A stretch of DNA of 27,112 nucleotides from Gnetum montanum (lineage: Eukaryota; Streptophyta; Gnetopsida; Gnetales; Gnetaceae). Of this stretch, positions 10,869 through 20,390 are shown one piece after another. The translations under genes and the position numbers were made by a program. Within the stretch, counting starts at the first letter, position 1; every line of letters starts with the position of its first letter. The stretch is taken from the NCBI GenBank assembly GCA_015680685.1, contig MNCI01020931.1, forward strand, positions 685,314 to 712,425. Direction: 5' to 3'. The notes under the pieces are model-generated. The model worked only from the letters and a program-made list of their open reading frames with translations. It searched no databases and was not told where the DNA came from.

Positions 10869-11668
10869 TGATGAGTGGCGAGGTACCCCTACACTCAACC
10901 ATACGAATACGAGCATTTCATGCACAGTCCAGTTGAACTCTGTAGATGGACTAGTTGTGATATCTAGATAGTTATCCTTAGGTCACAGTTCGCTGTCTTC
11001 CCATCTGGACTAGTGTTAACTTTGTCACGTATGGTTTAGTCTAGAGTGAGGTGTATGATGTGTTTCTATGCTAATGCTACTCCTGAGTATGATGGTAAAT
11101 AAGATTAACTAAGTTAAGAGAGAAAGGGTGAGAGAGAATCTAAGCTAGCCTAACTGCAATGAGTATCTATTCCTTAATCATCTGTACACATCTTGGACCT
11201 TGTGCATGACTACCACTGAGATTACCAAGCGTAGATCCTAGGTACACTACTAGGTTACCAAGTAGTCACACTTAAATGCTTGTGATCAAGTTGTACTCAT
11301 TCCACATTTAATAGGAGTTTAGGGTGAAGAGATATTGACTAAGAAAGTAGTAAATAACAAGTAAATAAATAATTAAACTAAGTGAATGCTGCAATGATGA
11401 AGTAATCTCAATCTTTATTTTTGGTCATGTGCGTGTCCAAGTACGTCACACTCGAATAAGGATGTCGTACAATTGCAATCATCACACTATGGGCATACAA
11501 TGGGAGGAAAAGGATTGAGAGATGTAAAAAGAAACTTAACTCTAACTACTTACTTAAAACTTAGAAAAAAATACCTATTGGAACTATCTACCTCTTATTT
11601 ATAGATGAGGAGATAGGCTGTGATATCACATACACAATATCGCAATTAACTAAAATGGCGATTCATCA
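10869..11668 (-). repeat. R1 right LTR (5' LTR of the minus-strand element), 800 bp
   Basis: It starts TGATGAGTGG and ends ATTCATCA on the plus strand, so its sense start is TGATGAAT. On the minus strand TATAAATA lies at 11596-11603 and a reduced GATATC array (two units, 11619-11643) lies upstream of it. It would have driven gag transcription. It differs from the left LTR mostly by transitions and by a shorter palindrome array. Confidence 0.92.
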
Positions 11669-11673
11669 GTACC
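11669..11673. repeat. Right target site duplication of R1 (GTACC)
   Basis: Exact copy of 3066-3070, directly after the LTR terminus TCATCA. Confidence 0.93.
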
Positions 11674-12585
11674 AAAGAAATAGATAAAAATTTTCTCGTT
11701 AAAAAATCTAAGGTCAATGAAGGCTACTTTTCTCCAAAAAGTAAATTTTGAAGTTTCAAAGGTTTAAATATGAAAATAATATGAGGAAAAAACATGACAT
11801 CCAAATCCTTCATGTTAAGTATTATTCTTATTTTTTCTACTTGTTGAGCTAAATAATGCTTCAATGATGTAACGTGTCATAGATATAGGGTCTAGCATGC
11901 AATGTTGATTATTTATAAGTGGGATCTATATTTTAATGTCCAATTTGAAAAATATGCTAAATTTTTAGGTTTTGCTAAGTTATGTAATCTTTCATTGAGT
12001 TTTTAGAAAGCTGAGTAGAAAATTATTAGCCTTCTCATGGAATCTATTTCTACAACTTTTTGTTTTCTAGATGTTTTTTTATTAACATGAATTTTCTCAA
12101 TCTTAAAAAAGAATTGATATTACAAACAGGCTAGAAAACTTATATCCAACTAATTACATATTATTGTCTTCCTAATTCTTAAAATTTTACTATTGTAAAG
12201 GAGATTTGTTTAATGGTTATTATTTTTTACTCAAGAAAAAAGATTCAAAAGAAAAGAAAAAACATGTTAAAGTTGAAGATAGAAAAAAACAATATGAAGT
12301 TGAAGATATAAAAAATCAAGTTATATCAACGATAAGAATGATCAAATGGAATCTAGAGAAGATAGGAGTGTGTATGTATATTTATACTAATACTAGAGAA
12401 GTATGGATTAGCCTCGATAGATAACTTGTAAGGAAAAATTTTCTTTTTTCTTGAAAAGAATACTATTAACTCAAAAATTAAAACTAGTGCTGACAAGAAG
12501 GTTATAACTAATGGTAAATATTCTTGATGTAAGGTTAATAATAAGCAATAGAGTAAAGATTCTCTAGAAGATGTCTTTTAATACA
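11674..12585. other. AT-rich spacer between R1 and R5, no gene recognised
   Basis: A/T-rich DNA with homopolymer-like patches. The one longer frame (12206-12424) encodes a lysine-rich peptide with no recognisable domain and is probably chance. I see no LTR ends, RNA gene or array here. Confidence 0.55.
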
Positions 12586-13202
12586 TGATGAGCACTAGGT
12601 ATTTCCTACGCTCAATCATATGAATCACTAGCATGTATGTGTTGAATTCTATGGACTTTATTTACCTAAAGTGCTTGATATTATTAAATGGTGAAAGGTA
12701 TAGTTTGCTAATCATTGTCTTTCCAATCAACACTCATGTTAATCATTGGTATGGTTAAGTGTGATTGAGGTATAAGATATTTATTCTATAATTTTATTAT
12801 TTTTTGGATTGGTAAAACAATTAAATAAAAGAAGATTTAATATTTAAATTAACTAATTAATTAACTAAACTAGCCTAAACATGGAGCATTAGTTCTAACT
12901 TTCCATACACATCTTAAATGTATATTAGCATTGCTAGGTTACCACATGTCTATTGTTAGGATTACCAAGCGTTAATATATTATGCTTGAAGTGGTCATAC
13001 TCATGTTAATTACAAATTATAATATTAAATATTTAATAACAAGAAAGTAAAATGCATTCAAAGTAAATTGTTGAAAAGTAAAGTTAAACTAATCCAAATA
13101 CTACAATGAATAGAAGAAATCTAGATTTTATTATCATTTATGCAATTGTGTCTTGATACATGTTGCACTCAAATAAAATATCATACAATCACTTCTATCC
13201 AT
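12586..13202 (-). repeat. R5: older LTR of the same superfamily, truncated by insertion of R2
   Basis: It begins TGATGAGCAC and follows the R1 LTR order in diverged form: ACGCTCAATCATATGAAT, GAATTCTATGGAC, the TACACATCTT block, ATTACCAAGCG, and finally TTGCACTCAAATAAAAT. It stops after ~617 bases, where R2's TGATGAACC begins. The missing terminal ~200 bases (palindrome array, TATA box and TGATGA terminus of U3) should lie beyond R2, outside this window. It could be a solo LTR or the left LTR of an element. The upstream flank ATACA (12581-12585) is the expected target duplication. Confidence 0.7.
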
Positions 13203-13227
13203 TGATGAACCATGATTTGTCAGGCTC

Positions 13228-13321
13228 TGATATCGGACCCCCAATATCGGGTACCTGATATTGTAACCTGGATGTGATATCAGATACACAATATCGTGGT
13301 TCCTGTGAAAGCCTATAAATA
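13228..13321 (+). promoter_or_regulatory. R2 LTR promoter module: GATATC array plus TATAAATA
   Basis: Five GATATC-like units (13228-13297) include a near-palindrome centred on GGTACC (13242-13263) and are followed by CTATAAATA (TATA at 13314-13321). The N1 insertion at 13356 is 35 bases past the TATA box, near the expected transcription start, so it should separate this promoter from gag. Confidence 0.6.
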
Positions 13322-13350
13322 CCGCATTTGGGTGCATAGGAAAAGTTAGT

Positions 13351-13355
13351 GTTAG
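13351..13355. repeat. Left target site duplication of N1 (GTTAG)
   Basis: GTTAG precedes the N1 LTR terminus TGTAACA and is repeated exactly at 19579-19583. Confidence 0.93.
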
Positions 13356-13876
13356 TGTAACAATGTTACCCCAACGTTGCCCGGCACCCCAAGGAATTCA
13401 CAAAGATCCAATGGATCTGGGGCAGAAAACCTGGGGAATACGCCTCTGACAAGCAAGCCTCTCACGAGTGCAAGTAGAAGAGAACCAAGCAAACAAGCAC
13501 ACACACAACCTTGTAGATCACATCAATGGGAAGGGAGACGATGCACCTACAAAGGAAGGTACCTCACCCCCAGATCCCTCATAATTTGGTACAAGGTGTG
13601 GCATGGCATTGCACCAAAACTATCCAGTCTTGGCTGCCTACATATCTACGATCGCCGTAGAATCAGGGCCATGTAGTTCTCTTGGGAGAAGAGGGAAGGA
13701 AGAGGACTTAGAGAAGAGAGTTGCAATAGGAGGGTGTCCTATTGCTAGCTTGGTACCACCAAGCCGGGGTGGGTTTTGTAACACTTGAGAGCCACCCGAG
13801 GATGCCTCAGAGTGTTCCATGGCCCCCGAACCATGGGGAGAGCCCAAGAGAACCACCACTTAGGACATCTCTCACA
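13356..13876 (-). repeat. N1 left LTR (3' LTR), 521 bp
   Basis: It runs from TGTAACAATG to CTCTCACA and aligns without gaps to 19058-19578. Sense-strand ends are TGTGAGAG and TGTTACA. Several open frames within it (for example 13603-13788 and 13638-13859) recur in the other LTR only because the DNA recurs. I do not call them genes. Confidence 0.93.
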
Positions 13877-13888
13877 ATCCTCCCCCAC
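13877..13888 (-). other. N1 polypurine tract
   Basis: The minus strand reads GTGGGGGAGGAT directly before the LTR terminus TGTGAGAG. This is the standard plus-strand primer position. Confidence 0.8.
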
Positions 13889-16800
13889 ATAAAGAAGCGA
13901 CGTCCTCGGAGCGGAGCCTAGGATAGCTTCGAGTGTACACTTCACATGGGTTCGAAACTCCGTCAATTCCGAGGATCCGTCAACTCCTTAGATGCCAAGC
14001 TTGAAGGAAGGTACCAACCCCAATACCTGATACGTCCTTCCATCCAATGCCTTGCATGAAACGCAAGGGCAACTGGAGGAAGCCCAAGACTTCCCTTCTC
14101 TATACGAGCGGGAGAGTCCAACCCAAAGGGCCAACGTCTCTAAGGCGTCCCCTAGATCCGTCCCTTTTGAGGGTCTAGAGACATATCTTCTTGCGTAAAC
14201 CCATAACTTATGCAAGAAGATCGCTCCTCTTCCACAAGTCCCGCCGAGTTCCTCTGTGAATGGCATCTCAGCACCCCTTTTTTTTTTTTTTGAGGGCTCA
14301 CCAAGGTCACTACCCATGGTGAGGGACTTGGGAACATCACACTGAGAGGGAGGACATGCTCCTAAGAGCCATGTCTCCGCAAGCAACTCATGCTTGCCAG
14401 AACTCCATGTTCTGCTACTCGCATCGAGACCCATGGGGTCTCACCAGTGCAACCATCTAAGCACTGATTCCACATGCATCGGTACCGTGCGCAATCTCTT
14501 TTCTCATCATTTTTGTTCAAGCTGGTATGAAGGGAGTCAAGCATGTTCTCCCTTACAAACAAGGTACAAGGACAGATCTTTGAGCTTGACCTTGCCATCT
14601 ACAGACACCAGCATCGCATGCCTCAATCCATCATTCATCATTCCCTAGTATTCCAACAAGAGAGAGAAGATCCAAAAATCTATTTGGAAACTTCTCGAAG
14701 AGGCTACATACAACAAGCCCCAACTTTCAGGAACACCTCTTGTGATTGTCCAACATCGAGAATGCCTGCTCGAATGTTAGAACAAGGGAGGGTCAATTGG
14801 GCAACCAACCCCATGACAATCCTCCATCAGCTATCTCATATCAGCTATAAGCACATCATCGAATGCAACCATAATATCCCATTCATGGAGAAGGGTCACC
14901 CACATTTTCCACATGCAAGCCATCCTTCCCACACCAAGTTATGGAACAAGAACCATTTTCTGAACACAAGGTCCAGGAACAATATAGAGTCACCTCTGAG
15001 AGTAACCAGATCATGATTTCTCCAAGGAACATTAACGTTCTTAGAATTTGCATTTCCCCACTATATCAAGAACGACTGTCAGTCTCATGATCAGCACCTT
15101 TCAGTAGATTTTGCACTTGCAGGAAGGATCCTCTTTGGGAGGTTTCTTCCATCGGTAAGTATCACAACCCTCATACATGCCCAAGTAGTCAATATAGCCA
15201 ATAGAACCAAATCATGGAATTGTCACCAGTTGAGGGAAGACATGGGTTTACAAGTCTTACCCAAATTCAATTTTCACCTTGAGAACAACTCGAGACACCA
15301 AGCATTTTTGTTTCATCTTGGGAGATCTGGGTTTTGTTTCATACATCCTAGTCAAGCCCATTTACATCAATTTGTGGTGGACAAGGCTGCACCACTACCT
15401 ATTGTCATTCAACCCAAACAAAAAACACAAGTCAACAACAACATATTTCCCATAGGAGGACCAGGTCCTCAAGATAGTTTTTACATGGAATGGGCTTTCA
15501 TCAACATCATTACAACTCAAACATAACACGATTCATCCCCAAAGGGTTTACAACAAGGATGGTCTACCAGAGAACCCCAACAAGAAAGTTCCTTTGAAGA
15601 TCCCAAAACTACGAGAGTACACAAGATCATGCCTTGCCTACAAGAAGAGCAATATGTATCTTTAATTTACATCAACAACATGAGCTCACAAAGGAGGTTT
15701 CATGAATTTCACAAGGGTAACAACATTCTGTCTCTAAGAACAAGCCCCACAAGTTCACAAACATAGGACCAATGCTAGGAACAAGTCCCAAACATCAACT
15801 GCTTACAGGATACAACTGTCTCAATACCACTTGCCTTATTATTTTAGGAATTGAAGAGGGAATCCATTAAAATGGAGAATGATCCCTCATGATCAACTCT
15901 GCTATCCCACTAGGGAGGTGAGATCACCAACATGAATTAACATCACACCAGAGACATGGGACAATACATCAGCGAGGGACTCTGTAATACATTAGTGTAC
16001 ATAAGGGACAGACTACACAAGACAATTTTAATACGTCAGTGTACATAAGGGACAAAGTACATGGGACAATTTAGCAAGACAGCATAGCCTATTAGGCACA
16101 ACGAGTTCCCTATCATGGAATCACACCATAGACCACGAAGGCACCAATCAGTCCCAATCTATGAGAGTGCATCCTAGCTCTCCAACACACCAAAGCAATT
16201 TTTTACGACAGCCCACCAACATGCACAAACCATTAGAAGCCCACAATCATGAAAGCATTGGCTCAAGTGTTTCGAGCACATTCAAGCCCACCAAGCAAGG
16301 CCACCAAGAGAAATCACAAGTTTTGTATCTGTAACGTCATTTGTTTAAGGATGGACCACTATCCCAACGTTTGAACTACTGCTCCACGATCGCTTCCAAA
16401 ATGGAAGAGCAAGTCTAGGTGCCACTACCCAGAACTCTACCCAAACCCACCATTAGACATCGCATTGATATGAATTTCAGTCACCAACAATCATTTGTGG
16501 ACAAGATCTTTGCCAGTCCAGGAACATAATAAAATGTGTTCCCAAGATTTTTCCTGTCTCAAGGATGTTTACCAAGCATACACCATCTAGGCATGCCAAC
16601 ATCATCAAGAACACATGGCACTAGTTCAAGAGCATAATGGGCAAGGACATGCCCTGGTCCATTCGTTACAACACTGTATCACAACTAAAGCATTTCTCAT
16701 GGGGTTTTCAGCATAATTATACATCAAGGCACAAAGGCCATTTACAACATATAGCAAGGGCACTTTAAAACAAGCACTAGGAAAACACCATACATCAAGC

Positions 16801-19043
16801 TTGGCCTTGTCACAGTGTGTGGGATAGGCCTACAACTAGGAGACAACTGAGTCATATAGGCAATACATCCAGCACTTTTGAGTGCATTACAACCAAATTG
16901 AGAATACTACAAGGGTACATTTCACACCCAAGGATTAGATTACATTCATATATAGGGACATACATGATATTTGGGAATGCTACCCAAGCCTAAGAGGCTG
17001 TAGGACAAACTACCCAAACCCTTCCTAGGCTGGAAGATTTAGTCCACCAAGAGCATACCAAGAAAGAACCATGCTATTTTGAGAAAAACCTGTCTCTGTC
17101 ACAAAGCATACATGATCATCTGTCATTGTAGCACTATCTCAAAAGATACATGATCTACTATCACACTAAACCGACTGCATGGGTAACCTCAAACAAAAAT
17201 GATTCAAGACACGAACGTAACGATCGAATAAGGAAACACCCCAACTGAGTATCCACCATCCTGCCATAGTGGGACCTCATTGCATTGGCCACTTCTGGGC
17301 CATCAGTATCCGGCATGGCCAAGGATACCATTTCATGCCATCTGCTAGCCCAATATCTGTAGGGTCTAGGANATCTTCCCCATAGACATAGTGCTCACAG
17401 AATCAACTGAGGTCACCACTAGCTACATCTTTATACCTGTGCTACCTGCAAACACTGAGACACAAGCTCAGAAACATAGAAGTTAGCAGGAACACAATTA
17501 GCACATTAGCCTCATTCACAACCATCAAGCATGATCATATAACAAAGAGATATCACTCTTGCACATCATAAAATTCAAGACCTCAACAACATGCATAGAG
17601 ATCAATCATGCAAAACATTGATGGAGGAATCTGATCCCCACTCGAACAAACAATTTCATCATGAGACACACCAAGAGAGAGATAGCACACTCTTGGAATT
17701 TCAATGTTCATACACAACAATCATTCCCAGCAACTAACACTGGCGTCAACCAAGACCAAAATTTCAACACACTTGTATGAGTCATGGGCAATAGACAATC
17801 TTCATGTCAACCCAAAATAAGGTGGAAGACCAAGGTCTATCCAACAACAAGTCTGCATCAAACCAATTCTCACAACAACGAACAACATCACGAAGGATGC
17901 GTTCACATGAAGACCCTCATTAAAAGAGGTGTGGGCTCAACAAGAACCAACAATAGGATGACCCACACCAATAGTCTTCAAATTAGAATGACCAAGAATG
18001 TCACCAATCAAAATAGTGATGCCACAAGCAACACCACCAGCTCAACAAGGAGCACAACTCACAAGGATCAAAAATAAGGGCAATCATGCCTCATGCACAA
18101 TACGTTGTCAAACAAGACAATAGCCATTTGAATTTGGGATGACACAAACAACCACTTCATCCTCAACATTCCCAACAATAAGTCATCATACCACGTAAAA
18201 CATTTAAGCCTTACGTTACGAATGATAGATGCAACCATGATAACACGCATGCAGAATTTGAAAGCACAACCAAGAAGACATGCATACAGAAATAGAAAAA
18301 CATACAATCGCAAACACAAATGTATGAAGTCTACCGACAACGGTCTTAGTCCACCCAAAACAAGGCTCACCAAGAGCACATGTCCGAAAGACCTCCAACC
18401 TAAGGTACCTGGGAACCATCTTGTCCCAATTTGTATTTTCCCATAATCACTATATCTAGGGTGAGTGGGAGTGCCAAGGATATCATATCCTGCACAATTC
18501 AACAAATTCCATCTTGAACATGTCATCTGGGTGGAAACCGAAGCAGAGACTTGGTCCAATTCATCCCAGATGAATCACTGGAGACTTGAGATGGGAGCTC
18601 CTTGAGCAACAAAATTCTTGAGTTGCCAGTAGAACTCCTCTCAACCATATCGCGTACAATCACAACTAGTCCAACCACAAGTAAACAAGTGAAGGACATC
18701 ATCACAACACCATTGTTTATATCCTTAGGGAGAGCAACATACATCAATTGCTCACAATTTCTCATCTATCCCCTTATGAAGAGTGAAGAACATTGCCATC
18801 AAGAAACTCTTCAAAAACACATAAGGATATGATCCCAGATCACCTAGGTATCAATCCGAAGGGACCATTAACCAAACAAGCTCAATGCTGTAACACCACC
18901 AAAGAGCACAAGGCCACCCTCCAAGGGAGTGGTTAACCAAAGTTGAGAATGGGATTAGCTAGTTTCTATCAGAAACCTCACAAACCACAAACCCTGATAC
19001 CCACTTAGCGAGAAACTTTTACCAATCACTAAAACTGTACAGC
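13889..19043 (-). other. N1 interior, about 5.2 kb, no recognisable gene
   Basis: The plus strand is rich in A and C (so the RNA sense strand is rich in G and T) throughout, quite unlike the flanking AT-rich DNA. Frames such as 13988-14434 (minus), 14543-15016 (plus) and 18068-18559 (minus) lack known domains, and the longer ones run on both strands. I treat them as chance. Small landmarks are a 14-T run (14278-14291), a 44-bp tandem repeat (15986-16073) and one ambiguous base at 17372. Confidence 0.65.
15986..16073. repeat. 44-bp imperfect tandem repeat in N1
   Basis: Two units begin AATACATTAGTGTACATAAG (15986) and AATACGTCAGTGTACATAAG (16030), each containing GGGACA. A degenerate partial unit (AATACATCAGCGAGGGAC) lies just upstream at about 15963. 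No function is apparent. Confidence 0.6.
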
Positions 19044-19055
19044 GCTCTGATACCA
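19044..19055 (-). other. N1 primer-binding site, initiator tRNA-Met
   Basis: The minus strand reads TGGTATCAGAGC, a perfect match to the most common plant LTR retrotransposon primer site. It is separated from the LTR end by two bases (GA). Confidence 0.93.
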
Positions 19056-19057
19056 TC

Positions 19058-19578
19058 TGTAACAACGTTGCCCCAACGTTGCCTGGCACCCTAAGGAATT
19101 CACAAAGATCCAATGGATCTGGGGCAGAAAACCTGGGGTATACGCCTCTCACAAGCAAGCCTCTCATGAGTGCAAGCAGAAGAGAACCAAGCAAACAAGC
19201 ACACACACAACCTTGTAGACCACATCGATGGGAAGGGAGATGATGCACCTACAAAGGAAGGTACCTCACCCCCAGATCCCTCATGATCTAGTACAAGGTG
19301 TGGCATGGCACTGCACCAAAACTATCCAATCTTGGCTGCCTACATATCTACGACCATCGTAGAATCAAGGCCATGTAGTTCTCTTGGGAGAAGAGGGAAG
19401 GAAGAGGACTTAGAGAAGAGAGTTTCAATAGGAGGGTGTCCTATTTCTAGCTTGGTACCACCAAGCCAGGGTGGGTTTTGTAACACTTGAGAGCCACCTG
19501 AGGGCGCCTCAGAGTGTTCCATGGCCCCCGAACCATGGGGAGAGCCCAAGAGAACCACCACTTGGGACATCTCTCATA
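19058..19578 (-). repeat. N1 right LTR (5' LTR), 521 bp
   Basis: It runs from TGTAACAACG to CTCTCATA. The last dinucleotide is TA on this strand instead of CA, a single transition from the canonical terminus. It is followed exactly by the GTTAG duplication. Confidence 0.93.
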
Positions 19579-19583
19579 GTTAG
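19579..19583. repeat. Right target site duplication of N1 (GTTAG)
   Basis: Exact copy of 13351-13355. R2 LTR sequence resumes directly after it. Confidence 0.93.
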
Positions 19584-20256
19584 AGTAGGATATTTTTGTC
19601 AATTTTCAATTCCTCTCAACCTTTTGCCCAATGCATGTCCATAGTGTGATGATTATAATTATACAGAACCTTTATTCGAGTGTGACGTAGTTGGACACGT
19701 ACATGAACGAAAATAAAGATCAACATTACTTCATCATTGCAACATTCACTTAGTTTTAACTATTATTTATTGCTTTCTTAATTAATATCTCTTTACCTTC
19801 CTATCCTATCCCTATTATTAAATGCAGAATGAGTACAACTTAATCACGAGCATTTAAGTGTGACTACTTGGTATCCCAGTAGCATACCTAGGACATGCGC
19901 TTAGTAATCCTAGTGGTAGTACATGAGGTCCAAGATGTGTATGGATGACTAAGGAAAAATGCTCATCACACTTAGGCTAGCTTAAACTCTCTTCTTCCTT
20001 TCCTTGTTAGCTTAAAACAAAGTTATTTTTCATTGTCCCTAGGAGTAGCATAGTAATAGGAAACACATCATACACCTCACTCTGGACTAAACAATATGTG
20101 ACAAACCAAATACTAGTCCAAGTGGGAAGATAGCAAACTGTGATCAACAAGTAACTATCTAGATATCACAACTAGTCTATCTGCAAAGTTCGACTAGATC
20201 ATATGTGAGCACTTGTATTCATATGATTAAGTGTAGGGGTACCTCACCACTCATCA
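19579..20256 (+). repeat. R2 5' LTR, second part (R/U5)
   Basis: This aligns with the reverse complement of 10869-11560 in R1. It shares TATTCGAGTGTGACGTA, AATAAAGAT, ACTTCATCATTGCA, CTACTTGGTA, the TACACCTCACTCTGGACTA block and the end AGGGGTACCTCACCACTCATCA. It ends with TCATCA at 20256, directly before the primer site. Confidence 0.85.
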
Positions 20257-20257
20257 T

Positions 20258-20275
20258 TGGCACTAGTGTTGAGGA
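20258..20275 (+). other. R2 primer-binding site, decayed tRNA-Asp type
   Basis: TGGCACTAGTGTTGAGGA follows the LTR after one base. It aligns with R1's TGGCACCGTTGTTGGGG and with the tRNA-Asp complement, with further substitutions. The downstream GGTGCTAGTTA and GTTATATCATACAAG match R1 in the same place. Confidence 0.65.
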
Positions 20276-20390
20276 TGGTGCTAGTTATTTAGATTAGTTA
20301 TATCATACAAGATTGCTATAACAAAGTATTCACGATATATCCCTTAGAAAAAAAATTAATTTCAATTAAGTCACACACAAATTCACAACA

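Larger units (their letters stand above)
3071..11668 (-). mobile_element. R1: complete non-autonomous Ty3/Gypsy-like LTR retrotransposon with gag and ORF2
   Basis: Two direct LTRs (3071-3900 and 10869-11668) enclose a 6,968-base interior, and the unit is flanked by the perfect duplication GTACC. Orientation is minus. The primer-binding site abuts the right LTR and the polypurine tract abuts the left LTR. In transcription order the interior holds gag (10727-8742), a T-rich tract, a spacer with an internal promoter-like array (7310-7375), and ORF2 (6831-4092). No protease, RT, RNase H or integrase motifs are visible on either strand, so mobilisation would have needed an autonomous partner. By hand the two LTRs differ at roughly 7-8% of aligned bases, mostly transitions, plus two indels. 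The layout resembles TR-GAG elements (terminal repeats plus gag) with an additional ORF. Confidence 0.9.
13203..13355 (+). repeat. R2 5' LTR, first part (U3 to TATA box)
   Basis: It begins TGATGAACCATGATTTGTCA, comparable with the sense start of the R1 right LTR (TGATGAATCGCCATTTTAGT). The GATATC array and TATA box follow. The LTR stops at the N1 target duplication GTTAG and resumes at 19579. The joined length is 826 bases, against 800 and 830 in R1, which supports the join. Confidence 0.8.
13356..19578 (-). mobile_element. N1: complete LARD-like LTR retrotransposon without coding capacity
   Basis: Two 521-base LTRs with TGTAACA/CTCTCACA ends flank a 5,181-base interior, with perfect GTTAG duplications outside. 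An initiator tRNA-Met primer site abuts the right LTR on the minus strand and a purine tract abuts the left LTR, so N1 reads on the minus strand. By hand the LTRs differ at about 28 of 521 positions (about 5%) with no indel, and most changes are transitions. I find no gag, protease, RT, RNase H or integrase motif in any frame. It is therefore non-autonomous. The sequence before the purine tract (GAGGACGTCGC then TGTGGGGGAGGAT) resembles the pol-end/PPT junction of plant Ty3/Gypsy elements, so a gypsy parent is a reasonable inference. Confidence 0.9.

Noticed and set aside
12206-12424. Lysine-rich 72-codon ORF
   Set aside because: A-rich low-complexity DNA gives lysine-rich chance frames; no domain or homologue is recognisable.
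13953-13975. CCGTCAATTCC, a word also found in small-subunit rRNA
   Set aside because: Flanking bases do not match rRNA; the segment belongs to the 3' end of N1.
14543-15016. 157-codon plus-strand ORF in N1
   Set aside because: It is antisense to the element, without a recognisable domain; the composition explains the open frame.
18068-18559. Minus-strand ORF containing YDDLL, similar to an RT active-site motif
   Set aside because: The surrounding residues do not resemble any RT block and no other pol motifs are nearby; a chance match.
18523-18765. Small minus-strand ORF near the N1 primer site with a hydrophobic segment
   Set aside because: Its position would suit gag, but it has no gag pattern and is only 80 codons.
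13603-19490. Duplicate 61-codon ORFs at 13603-13788 and 19305-19490
   Set aside because: They recur because both lie in N1 LTRs; no evidence of translation.
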